Positions 6,166 to 11,703 of a stretch of DNA of 11,703 nt are shown here, in pieces. A program made the translations under genes and the position numbers. Every line of letters starts with the position of its first letter. The stretch's first letter is position 1. Origin of the DNA: Candidatus Saccharibacteria bacterium UBA3829 (GTDB taxonomy: Bacteria > Patescibacteriota > Saccharimonadia > Saccharimonadales > Saccharimonadaceae); contig DGIF01000053.1 in NCBI GenBank assembly GCA_002393165.1, forward strand, positions 1-11,703, given 5' to 3'. The notes under the pieces are model-generated. The model worked only from the letters and a program-made list of their open reading frames with translations. It ran no database searches and was not told where the DNA came from.

Positions 6166-7824
6166 ATGCTTGCTCTTCACGCTCACAAAAAGAAAGCTCT
6201 GCCAGCTTTAGCATCGGCTGTGGCCATCTTGCCAGTTGCAATATTCGCAACCGGCAACATATTGGAAAACAACAACGCATCGGCGCTTACTTACACCATA
6301 CCGGATGGATATACTACTATTACTGACCCGGTGTTTTATGATTGCGTAGTGAATAATCTAGGCAGCGCCGCTGCCAGTGGCCCCACTGATGAGCAATTGG
6401 CAAGTATGACTAGTCTTTCCTGTAGCGGAGTTAATAAAACTGACAAAATTGAGAACACAACTGGTCTAGAAAAAATGGCCGCCTTGACATCCTTGAGTTT
6501 AGGCTACAACAACCTCTCCACGATTGATGTCTCTAGCAACACCGCTTTGATATCCTTGAGTTTGTACCACAACAACCTCTCCACGATTGATGTCTCTAGT
6601 AACACCGCTTTGACATCCTTGAGTTTAGGCCACAACAACCTCTCCACGATTGATGTCTCTAGTAACACCGCCTTGACATACTTGGGTTTAAGCCAAAACA
6701 ACCTCTCCACGATTGATGTCTCTAATAACACCGCTTTGACAAGCTTGGACTTATACTCCAACAACCTCTCCGCAATTGATGTCTCTAATAACACCGCTCT
6801 GGAATACTTGTATTTATCCTCCAACAACCTCTCCGCAATTGATGTCTCTAATAACACCGCTTTGACAAGCTTGGACTTATACTCCAACAACCTCTCCGCA
6901 ATTGATGTCTCTAATAACACCGCTCTGGAATACTTGTATTTATACTCCAACAACCTCTCCGCAATTGATGTCTCTAATAACACCGCTCTGGAAATCCTGG
7001 ATTTAGATTCCAACAACCTCTCCGCAATTGATGTCTCAAATAACATTGCTTTAGTGGATTTATACTTGTCCAACAACGCCATCTTTGATTTTTCTTCAGC
7101 CAGGGACCTTAATCTTGATATGGATTATTCGTATTTCGATAATCAGAGCGGTACAGAAACTACGAACACCAGCACCTATGTCTTACCACCGCTATTTACG
7201 CAAGTAAGAGATTCGGAATGGGACATAATGTATACGGACCAGCCATTCATACTGACTAATGCGACAATAAGTGATGACGGCAAAAGCATTACGATAACTG
7301 ACTTAACTCAACCCGCCACAATTAAGGTGCAGGGCGGAGCAGCAGACGGCTCTATACTTACGATTAATTATGTTGCTCCACAATATACCTATAGCCTATC
7401 CTTTGACGCCAACGGCGGCACTGGCGCACCAGAAGCTTTAACTTACGGTCCAACAAGCGACGATTCGCACACATTCGTCATCCCCGGCACGGCGCCAACT
7501 CGCCAAGGTTACACCTTCCTTGGTTGGGCCGAGGAAAGTAACGCAACTTCTGCTACTATTCATGCTGGAGATAATATCACCCTTTCTGCAGACAAAACTC
7601 TGTATGCGGTGTGGGAGCTTGAGCCCGAGCCAGACCCAGAACCGACCCCAACCCCAGACCCAGAACCCGAACCGGAAGTCCTAGCCCCAGACACTGGCTT
7701 CAACACTGGCGACTTAGGCAACAACATTGGGCAAAGCCTAATAGCAATTCTTGGTGCATTAGCGGCTGGCATATCAGTATCGGCCTATGGTGTCAGTAGA
7801 ATCATCAAGAGGAAAAAAATCTAA
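6166..7824 (+). CDS. Surface protein with nine 21-residue leucine-rich repeats, InlB B-repeat and C-terminal anchor
   Basis: This is a 552-residue exported protein. Residues 1-40 are a signal peptide (HKKK, hydrophobic 11-30, likely cut after NASA). A cap region to 106 resembles the segment before LRRs in internalin-like proteins (TDEQLASMTSLSC). Residues 107-295 are nine uninterrupted 21-residue repeats of the form LTxLxLxxNNLSxIDVSxNTA, matching the bacterial 21-residue (IRREKO-like) LRR class; a degenerate tenth follows. About residues 407-484 form a Listeria-Bacteroides (InlB B-type) repeat, with FDANGG, GYTFLGWAEES and LYAVWE. An 18-20 residue Pro/Glu/Asp stalk follows. LAPDTG (506-511) is a sortase-like motif followed by a membrane helix (about 520-543) and the tail RIIKRKKI. 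LRR plus B-repeat proteins are commonly adhesins, and binding to a partner or host surface is inferred. The repeats vary mainly at solvent-facing positions (LGYN, LYHN, LYSN). Confidence 0.92.
   Translation: MLALHAHKKKALPALASAVAILPVAIFATGNILENNNASALTYTIPDGYTTITDPVFYDCVVNNLGSAAASGPTDEQLASMTSLSCSGVNKTDKIENTTGLEKMAALTSLSLGYNNLSTIDVSSNTALISLSLYHNNLSTIDVSSNTALTSLSLGHNNLSTIDVSSNTALTYLGLSQNNLSTIDVSNNTALTSLDLYSNNLSAIDVSNNTALEYLYLSSNNLSAIDVSNNTALTSLDLYSNNLSAIDVSNNTALEYLYLYSNNLSAIDVSNNTALEILDLDSNNLSAIDVSNNIALVDLYLSNNAIFDFSSARDLNLDMDYSYFDNQSGTETTNTSTYVLPPLFTQVRDSEWDIMYTDQPFILTNATISDDGKSITITDLTQPATIKVQGGAADGSILTINYVAPQYTYSLSFDANGGTGAPEALTYGPTSDDSHTFVIPGTAPTRQGYTFLGWAEESNATSATIHAGDNITLSADKTLYAVWELEPEPDPEPTPTPDPEPEPEVLAPDTGFNTGDLGNNIGQSLIAILGALAAGISVSAYGVSRIIKRKKI
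6484..7050 (+). repeat. Tandem array of nine 63-bp units encoding the LRRs
   Basis: The array is exactly 9 x 63 bp with no indel. Units 5-6 (6736-6861) and 7-8 (6862-6987) form two 126-bp blocks that differ at one base (6818 C versus 6944 A, Ser versus Tyr). Units 1-4 carry an STID version and units 5-9 an SAID version, so the array seems to have grown by local duplication. Confidence 0.95.
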
Positions 7825-7845
7825 ATTATAAGCATTTATGATAGC

Positions 7846-7874
7846 TTGGAATTGGCCGCAGGATGTGCTATAAT
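7846..7874 (+). promoter_or_regulatory. Promoter of tRNA-Thr (and probably the following operon)
   Basis: TTGGAA (7846-7851), a 17-bp spacer and TATAAT (7869-7874) with a TG extension (TGCTATAAT). The expected start near 7881 is 3 nt before the mature tRNA 5' end. The -10 lies inside an inverted repeat, GTGCTA-TAAT-TAGCAC (7865-7880). Confidence 0.8.
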
Positions 7875-7883
7875 TAGCACAGT

Positions 7884-7959
7884 GCCGATGTAGCTCAGTT
7901 GGTAGAGCAGCTCATTCGTAACGAGCAGGTCACAGGTTCGAACCCTGCCATCGGCTCCA
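7884..7959 (+). tRNA. trnT: tRNA-Thr(CGT), CCA encoded
   Basis: The 76-nt gene folds as a normal cloverleaf. The acceptor arms are GCCGATG and CATCGGC, the D arm is GCTC/GAGC, and the T arm is ACAGG-TTCGAAC-CCTG(C). The anticodon loop TTCGTAA (7915-7921) has anticodon CGT at 7917-7919, reading ACG (Thr). The discriminator is T and CCA is genomically encoded (7957-7959). The last anticodon-stem pair is an A-C mismatch (7914/7922), where the usual base would give A-T. A DUF308 gene starts 19 nt after CCA, with no terminator between them. Confidence 0.95.
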
Positions 7960-7966
7960 AGCTTTT

Positions 7967-7975
7967 AAAGGAGGT
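7967..7975 (+). promoter_or_regulatory. Near-consensus Shine-Dalgarno of the DUF308 gene
   Basis: AAAGGAGGT is the strongest ribosome site in the window. GGAGG ends only 4 nt before ATG 7979. It sits entirely between the tRNA CCA end and the start codon, so cutting at the tRNA 3' end would leave a 19-nt leader with the site intact. Confidence 0.8.
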
Positions 7976-7978
7976 TAA

Positions 7979-8563
7979 ATGCTAAAAGCTGAAATTATCA
8001 AACGTCCGGTTGAACAAATCGGCAAAGATGTCAAAAAGTCCGCCTGGTCTGCCGTTATTGAGTCGCTCGCGATTCTGATCCTCGGCATTCTTTTTATTGC
8101 ATGGCCAGATACTATGGTGAAAGTTGTCGCCTATATCGTTGGGACCTTCTTCATTGTTAAAGGCATTTTTGAGGTCATCAACTATTTCGTTGAAAAGGGC
8201 CAAAACGATTTCTTCAACAACGGGCTCTTGATTGGTGTCATCTCAGTCTTGATCGGTATTACCGCTTTTGTCATGGGCGAAGACATCGCGAACATTTTTC
8301 GCATCGTCGTCGGCATTTTCCTCATTTACGAATCACTTGTCCGCGTTAACACCGCTATCAAGCTCAGCACCGTGGGCGTTCCTATTTGGAAGTATGTCCT
8401 TCTACTCGCAATTGTTATCCTCGTCCTCGGCATCTTCGTGACCTTCAACGATGTGGCCACCGTCATTGGTTGGATGATGGTAGCGGCTGGCATCGTCGGT
8501 ATTCTTGGCGACGTCTTATTCATCGGCCAAGTCAATAATCTAGTAGATAAGCTCACAAAATAA
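7979..8563 (+). CDS. DUF308/HdeD-like six-helix membrane protein
   Basis: The 194-residue protein is almost wholly hydrophobic, with about six membrane helices paired as in the HdeD/DUF308 family. The pattern LGILFIAWPDTMVKVVAYIVGTFFIVKGIFEVINYF matches its repeated LGIxxxxxPxxxxxxxxxxxGxxxxxxGixxxi motif, and the second and third helix pairs repeat it (FRIVVGIFLIYESLVRV; VIGWMMVAAGIVGILGDVLF). E. coli HdeD is linked to acid resistance, but the biochemical role of the family is unsettled and should not be assigned here. The start has a near-perfect Shine-Dalgarno. It is the first protein gene after tRNA-Thr and is followed one base later by the next membrane gene, so it likely opens an operon of envelope proteins. 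Confidence 0.88.
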   Translation: MLKAEIIKRPVEQIGKDVKKSAWSAVIESLAILILGILFIAWPDTMVKVVAYIVGTFFIVKGIFEVINYFVEKGQNDFFNNGLLIGVISVLIGITAFVMGEDIANIFRIVVGIFLIYESLVRVNTAIKLSTVGVPIWKYVLLLAIVILVLGIFVTFNDVATVIGWMMVAAGIVGILGDVLFIGQVNNLVDKLTK

Positions 8564-8564
8564 T

Positions 8565-8927
8565 ATGAAAACTTTGGGCGCTGATTTAAAAGTTATTTAT
8601 CAGAACGAGCGCTTTATGCTTGCGCTCATGATATTGAACCTGTTCGCGTCGATTGCCTTATTCATCCTCGGCGTCGTCAACCTTAGCCCCTCCAGCGCCG
8701 TCGTTCGTGTTGGCTACGGCGACATTGGCGGTTATCGCAGCGGCTCGTGGACTGATATGCTCGCCTTTCCGCTCCTCGCCGTCGTGCTCGGTGTCCTTCA
8801 TAATTTCATCGCCATCCGCATTTTCAAAAAACGCGGCGCTGGCATGGCTAAGTTTTTCTTACTCACCACCTCGATGCTGATCACGGGCGCCTTTATTGTG
8901 CTACTTAGACTCCTGGAGAAAATTTAA
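8565..8927 (+). CDS. Small three-helix membrane protein of unknown function
   Basis: The 120-residue protein has three predicted membrane helices: about residues 18-40, 65-87 and 96-117. A short loop between the first two carries the distinctive string RVGYGDIGGYRSGSW. I do not recognise a named family. The motif density of Gly, Tyr and Trp in an otherwise hydrophobic protein suggests a conserved functional loop, probably facing outside given positively charged residues (IRIFKKRGAGMAK) between helices 2 and 3. ATG follows the upstream TAA by one base and has no clear ribosome site, and its own TAA shares an A with the ATG of the glycosyltransferase. It is therefore translationally coupled on both sides, which implies joint function with the DUF308 protein and the glycosyltransferase. 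Confidence 0.85.
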   Translation: MKTLGADLKVIYQNERFMLALMILNLFASIALFILGVVNLSPSSAVVRVGYGDIGGYRSGSWTDMLAFPLLAVVLGVLHNFIAIRIFKKRGAGMAKFFLLTTSMLITGAFIVLLRLLEKI

Positions 8928-10552
8928 TGCGTCGCAACCTTGAGATTCCGCAGGGTAAGCGCACTAAAAAGTACCGATTTTTTGAAATCTTACCCGGCGC
9001 CCTTTCATACGGCGCCATTATTTTGCTATTTTTGCTTTCTTGGCTAGACCCAGTTCTTGGCAGCATCTATCTTTTCATCATCATCGCTAGCACTCTCGTC
9101 AAAGCCGTTGGCATTGCTTATCGCACCATCCAGGGTTATGAAGTGATTAAGCGCGCCGAGCGCGTGGATTGGCGGGGTCGCATCGAGGATTTAGCTCATC
9201 CGCATGAATCATTCGAGCGTCTTCGTGACGACGACAATAAAAGTTATCATTTTAACGAACACGTCGAAAACCTCAAACTCATGGCCGCCATGCACGGCGA
9301 CTACCCAGACCCAACCAAAATCTATCACGTTGTCATCATCACCGCCTACAATGAGGGAATTGAAATTTTAGAGCCGTCCGTCAAAGCCGTCGCGGACACG
9401 ACCTTTCCAAACGATCATATAATTGTTGCTCTTGCCTACGAAGCTCGCGGCGGGGAGGCCATGGAGCAAACCGCCAAAACTTTGCAAAAAACTTTCAAAA
9501 CTACCTTCAAAGACTTTCTGATTATCAAACACCCAGACAATCTCCCCGGCGAAGTGATCGGCAAAGGCCCGAACCTTACCTATGCTGGTGCACGGGTGGC
9601 CGAGTATGTCAAAGCCAAGCGGATCTTAACAGAAAACGTCATCGTCACCTCGCTCGATAGCGATAATCACATGCACGAAAAGTATCTCGACTCGGTGGCC
9701 TATGAGTTCATCACGCATCCCAACCGCCAACGCTTGAGCTATCAGCCAGTGTCACTTTTTATGAACAACATTTGGGACGCTCCCGCCCCCACTCGCATTA
9801 TCGCCCTCTCGAACTCTTTCTTCAATGTCATCACCACCATGCGTCCGCACGCTTTACGCAACTTCGCCTCTCACTCCCAGCCGCTTCAGGCTCTTGAGGC
9901 GATGGATTTCTGGAGTAAACGTACGATTGTCGAAGACGGTCATCAATATTGGCGCAGCCTCTTCTTCTTTGGCGGCAATTATTCTGTGCTACCGATCCGC
10001 ATCCCGATTTATCAAGATGCCGTGATTGGTGAGACCTTCTGGCAGACCGTCAAGGCTCAATTTGTTCAAGTCCGCCGCTGGGACTATGGCGCTTCCGACG
10101 TCGCGTATGTCGGCACCAAACTTTTCGTGAAAAAAGATCAGCGCCTGATGCCGTTCACCAAACTATTTCCGAAGTTTTGGCGTTTGTTAGACGGGCACGT
10201 TACGCTCGCCATTATGGCGCCGATTGTCGCGGTTGGCGGTTGGGTGCCCATGATTATGAATTTATCCGCGCACACTATGGTTGGTTACAACCTGCCAAAC
10301 ATCGTCAGCGTGGTCGAGACTTTCGCCGCCATCGGCCTGATCGTCACAATCTTAATTTCTTTCCGTCTACTTCCGCCTCGCCCTGCTAAATATAAAAAAG
10401 GGAAGGAAATCGTCATGCTTCTTCAGTGGGTTTTAATGCCGGTCACGTCGATTTTATATCAATCGCTGGCCGCTTTTTACGCCCAAACTCGCCTCATGCT
10501 CGGGGCCTATATGGAAAAGTTCGACGTCACCAAAAAAATCATCAAAAAATAG
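8927..10552 (+). CDS. Membrane-bound family-2-type glycosyltransferase
   Basis: The 541-residue protein has two N-terminal membrane helices (about 28-72), a cytosolic GT-A domain and three to four C-terminal helices (about 415-520). The catalytic set is visible: ITAYNEG (Thr139-Ala-Tyr-Asn), the metal-binding LDSDN (Asp244, Asp246), VEDGHQ (Glu336-Asp337, general base), and Gln381-Val-Arg-Arg-Trp385, a perfect QxxRW. The D, DxD, ED and QxxRW combination is that of cellulose/chitin/hyaluronan-synthase-like GT2 enzymes, which use nucleotide sugars and extrude or transfer glycan at the membrane. Substrate cannot be read from sequence. A ~65-residue segment between the second helix and the GT-A domain is not recognised. 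ATG overlaps the preceding stop by one base, with GGAG at 8915. It probably builds a surface polysaccharide or glycolipid together with its operon partners. Confidence 0.9.
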   Translation: MRRNLEIPQGKRTKKYRFFEILPGALSYGAIILLFLLSWLDPVLGSIYLFIIIASTLVKAVGIAYRTIQGYEVIKRAERVDWRGRIEDLAHPHESFERLRDDDNKSYHFNEHVENLKLMAAMHGDYPDPTKIYHVVIITAYNEGIEILEPSVKAVADTTFPNDHIIVALAYEARGGEAMEQTAKTLQKTFKTTFKDFLIIKHPDNLPGEVIGKGPNLTYAGARVAEYVKAKRILTENVIVTSLDSDNHMHEKYLDSVAYEFITHPNRQRLSYQPVSLFMNNIWDAPAPTRIIALSNSFFNVITTMRPHALRNFASHSQPLQALEAMDFWSKRTIVEDGHQYWRSLFFFGGNYSVLPIRIPIYQDAVIGETFWQTVKAQFVQVRRWDYGASDVAYVGTKLFVKKDQRLMPFTKLFPKFWRLLDGHVTLAIMAPIVAVGGWVPMIMNLSAHTMVGYNLPNIVSVVETFAAIGLIVTILISFRLLPPRPAKYKKGKEIVMLLQWVLMPVTSILYQSLAAFYAQTRLMLGAYMEKFDVTKKIIKK

Positions 10553-10569
10553 TCTATGGCAAATAGACT
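10551..10569. repeat. 19-bp palindrome spanning the TetR-type gene start
   Basis: AGTCTATGGCAAATAGACT has two perfect 7-bp arms and a 5-bp spacer. The start codon ATG (10556-10558) lies partly in the left arm. In DNA it has the size of a TetR-family operator; in RNA it would be a hairpin over the initiation site. There is no Shine-Dalgarno ahead of the gene. Confidence 0.6.
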
Positions 10570-11167
10570 GACCGAGGGGCGGCTGAAGAATAAACGCTTC
10601 AGGACCACCGAAGAGTCAATTCTGCTGGCTTGCCTCGCTATCAAATGCAGATTCACTCCTTACCGGCTCGCCCGTGCCGCCCAGATTTCGCGCGCTACTT
10701 TCTATCGCCATCACTGCAGTGCCGCCGACATCGCTTCGGACTACGAAGATTATATTTTGCAGAAAACTCGAGCTAATTTCGCGCGCCTTTTAAAACTAAA
10801 GCGCGTTAGTCTGCGTATTATTTACGAACAATTTTTTAGTACTATGTTTTCAAATCATAGATCTATGATTTTTATTCTTAGATTTGGCACTCCGGACTTT
10901 CTTGAAAAAATGTTATTACTGGTAAAACCGAAGCTCATCGCAGCCACCAAGCTAAAAAACCAGGAAGCGCTGCGCGTTTATCTTGGCGAAGTTTCGGCGT
11001 TGATTAAATCCTGGTGCGATGCCGGCTTTGACCGCGAAGCTATTCCGGATTTTGTCGACAAGATTATTTATTTGACTGATACGGCACATGTTCGCCTCTC
11101 GGCACTAGGCTCGTTTGACCATCAACGAGAGTCCCGAATGCCGGCTCGGGATCAAGCAGAAAAATAA
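10556..11167 (+). CDS. TetR/AcrR-type transcriptional regulator
   Basis: The 203-residue length is standard for TetR-family repressors. The HTH is at residues 34-56: TPYRLARAAQISRATFYRHH, matching the family pattern of TxxxIAxxAGVSxxTFYxHF, followed by SAADIASDYEDYI. The remaining ~145 residues are helical and unlike a specific ligand class. The first 30 residues are unusually basic (RLKNKRFR). The gene begins 3 nt after the glycosyltransferase stop, in the same reading frame, so reinitiation or limited readthrough are both possible. The palindrome at its start may be its own operator. It probably controls the preceding operon or itself in response to an unknown signal; this is inferred from position only. 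A short hairpin near its end (11132-11151, TCCCGA/TCGGGA) has no U-run. Confidence 0.87.
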   Translation: MANRLTEGRLKNKRFRTTEESILLACLAIKCRFTPYRLARAAQISRATFYRHHCSAADIASDYEDYILQKTRANFARLLKLKRVSLRIIYEQFFSTMFSNHRSMIFILRFGTPDFLEKMLLLVKPKLIAATKLKNQEALRVYLGEVSALIKSWCDAGFDREAIPDFVDKIIYLTDTAHVRLSALGSFDHQRESRMPARDQAEK

Positions 11168-11195
11168 GCTTAAATCTAACACCAATTAGTTCTAA

Positions 11196-11660
11196 TTAAG
11201 AAAGACTTCTGATAAAATCAATAAGTTTTTTATTGCAGTTCGCTTTGATAATGATGACGCCCTGATTTTCGGCAGCCATAAGATAAAAATTAGTCTTAGT
11301 CTCTATAATCTTATGCAAATCTTTGTACGGAATAGTAAGGTTAAAGTTCTGACTTTTAACTTCTAAAGCATCCTCGTTGAATAAAATTTTATACGTTTCA
11401 TTGCGCACCGCCCTATTGGAGTCATAAACTCTTTTAACGCGAACTTTATTCATAATAAAACACATGGGCACAGCAATAGCGCAACCGATTAGCTCGCCAA
11501 TTAAGACACTGACATTGTGGTTAATGATAAGGAGCGCCAAACCAACAACCAAAATTAGCGCGAGCAGTGGCACAAAAACATTAAAAAACCTTGCAGCTAA
11601 AAGTGCGTTACTGAACTTTTTAAACTCTTGGTAAGTATTCTTAGTATGGGTTTCGTACAT
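11196..11660 (-). CDS. YcxB-like two-helix membrane protein
   Basis: This 154-residue minus-strand protein has two adjacent hydrophobic helices (about residues 26-46 and 49-71), then a soluble C-terminal part. That part reads FNEDALEVKSQNFNLTIPYKDLHKIIETKTNFYLM, matching the YcxB-like C-terminal pattern in which a short PH-like fold follows two helices (IPYxDLxKIxET...FYLxxxxNQGVIIxK). YcxB family function is unknown. It converges with the TetR-type gene, leaving 28 bp between the stops. Its ATG lies 18 nt after the CCA of a partial tRNA on the same strand. The leader has only a weak GAGAT as possible ribosome site. It ends in SLS and uses TAA. Confidence 0.82.
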   Translation of the reverse strand: MYETHTKNTYQEFKKFSNALLAARFFNVFVPLLALILVVGLALLIINHNVSVLIGELIGCAIAVPMCFIMNKVRVKRVYDSNRAVRNETYKILFNEDALEVKSQNFNLTIPYKDLHKIIETKTNFYLMAAENQGVIIIKANCNKKLIDFIRSLS

Positions 11661-11678
11661 TGATCTATCTCTAGCGCG

Positions 11679-11703
11679 TGGTGGGTGATGAGGGGCTCGA
11701 ACC
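11679..11703 (-). tRNA. 3' end of a tRNA gene cut by the window edge (CCA encoded)
   Basis: Reading the minus strand leftward from 11703 gives the T loop TTCGAGC, the T stem CCCTC, an acceptor 3' strand ATCACCC, discriminator A and CCA (11679-11681). The missing acceptor 5' strand should be GGGTGAT. The anticodon is outside the window. The GGGTGAT acceptor with A73 resembles some tRNA-Lys genes, but identity cannot be fixed. Only 18 nt separate it from the YcxB-like gene. Confidence 0.88.

Noticed and set aside
6504..7082. 192-codon open frame on the minus strand with a repeated ETSIAERLL pattern
   Set aside because: It is the mirror of the 63-bp LRR array; with no stop in one repeat unit, the whole array stays open. 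It has no independent signals.
11132..11151. TCCCGA/TCGGGA hairpin as terminator of the regulator gene
   Set aside because: It lies within the coding region and is not followed by a U-run.
11184..11197. AATTAG-TT-CTAATT palindrome between the convergent genes as a bidirectional terminator
   Set aside because: The stem is A/T-rich with a two-base loop and no clear T-tract on either side; too weak to call.

Overview
This window is most consistent with a chromosomal segment of a Patescibacteria/CPR bacterium, probably a Saccharibacteria (TM7) relative. The evidence is compact genes with 1-4 nt junctions, short core genes (a 492-residue Rel), a large secreted DUF11 protein whose mature end begins WGPER, and surface proteins ending in reduced sortase-like motifs (xxNTG, APDTG) plus a membrane anchor. 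parA ends in TGA and no reading frame needs TGA as sense, so the standard code fits and the Gracilibacteria code does not. The taxonomic call rests on recognised family features, not on a database search.

Layout. Positions 1-201 hold the C-terminal end of an Ala/Glu/Gln/Arg-rich coiled-coil protein. Positions 235-2403 encode a signal-peptide, triple-DUF11, membrane-anchored surface protein. rplU (ribosomal protein L21) follows with its own promoter. Between rplU and parA lies a 155-nt, near-complete inverted repeat (2748-2902) that would fold into one long rod-like hairpin with a purine-rich internal loop. It is the least explained object in the window and could be a terminator, a structured RNA or a MITE-like element. 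parA-parB overlap by ATGA. rel (bifunctional (p)ppGpp synthetase/hydrolase, no ACT region) follows with its own extended -10. parA and rel both seem to be transcribed as leaderless or nearly leaderless mRNAs.

From 6098, a near-consensus promoter drives a second surface protein with nine perfectly phased 21-residue leucine-rich repeats, an InlB-type beta-grasp repeat, a Pro/Glu stalk and an APDTG-type C-terminal anchor. A tRNA-Thr(CGT) gene then leads, only 19 nt after its CCA end, into a tight operon. The operon holds a DUF308/HdeD-like membrane protein, an unrecognised 3-TM protein, a membrane family-2 glycosyltransferase with DxD and QxxRW motifs, and a TetR-type regulator whose start codon lies in a 19-bp palindrome. 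On the minus strand at the right edge, a second (partial) tRNA is followed 18 nt after its CCA by a YcxB-like membrane protein gene, repeating the tRNA-then-membrane-protein arrangement.

Functionally the window mixes housekeeping (translation, segregation, stringent response) with cell-surface functions: two anchored adhesin-like proteins and an envelope glycan/membrane operon. These would suit an organism living in contact with other cells, though that lifestyle is inferred. No insertion sequence, CRISPR array or phage gene was seen, and no gene-free stretch exceeds 300 bases.
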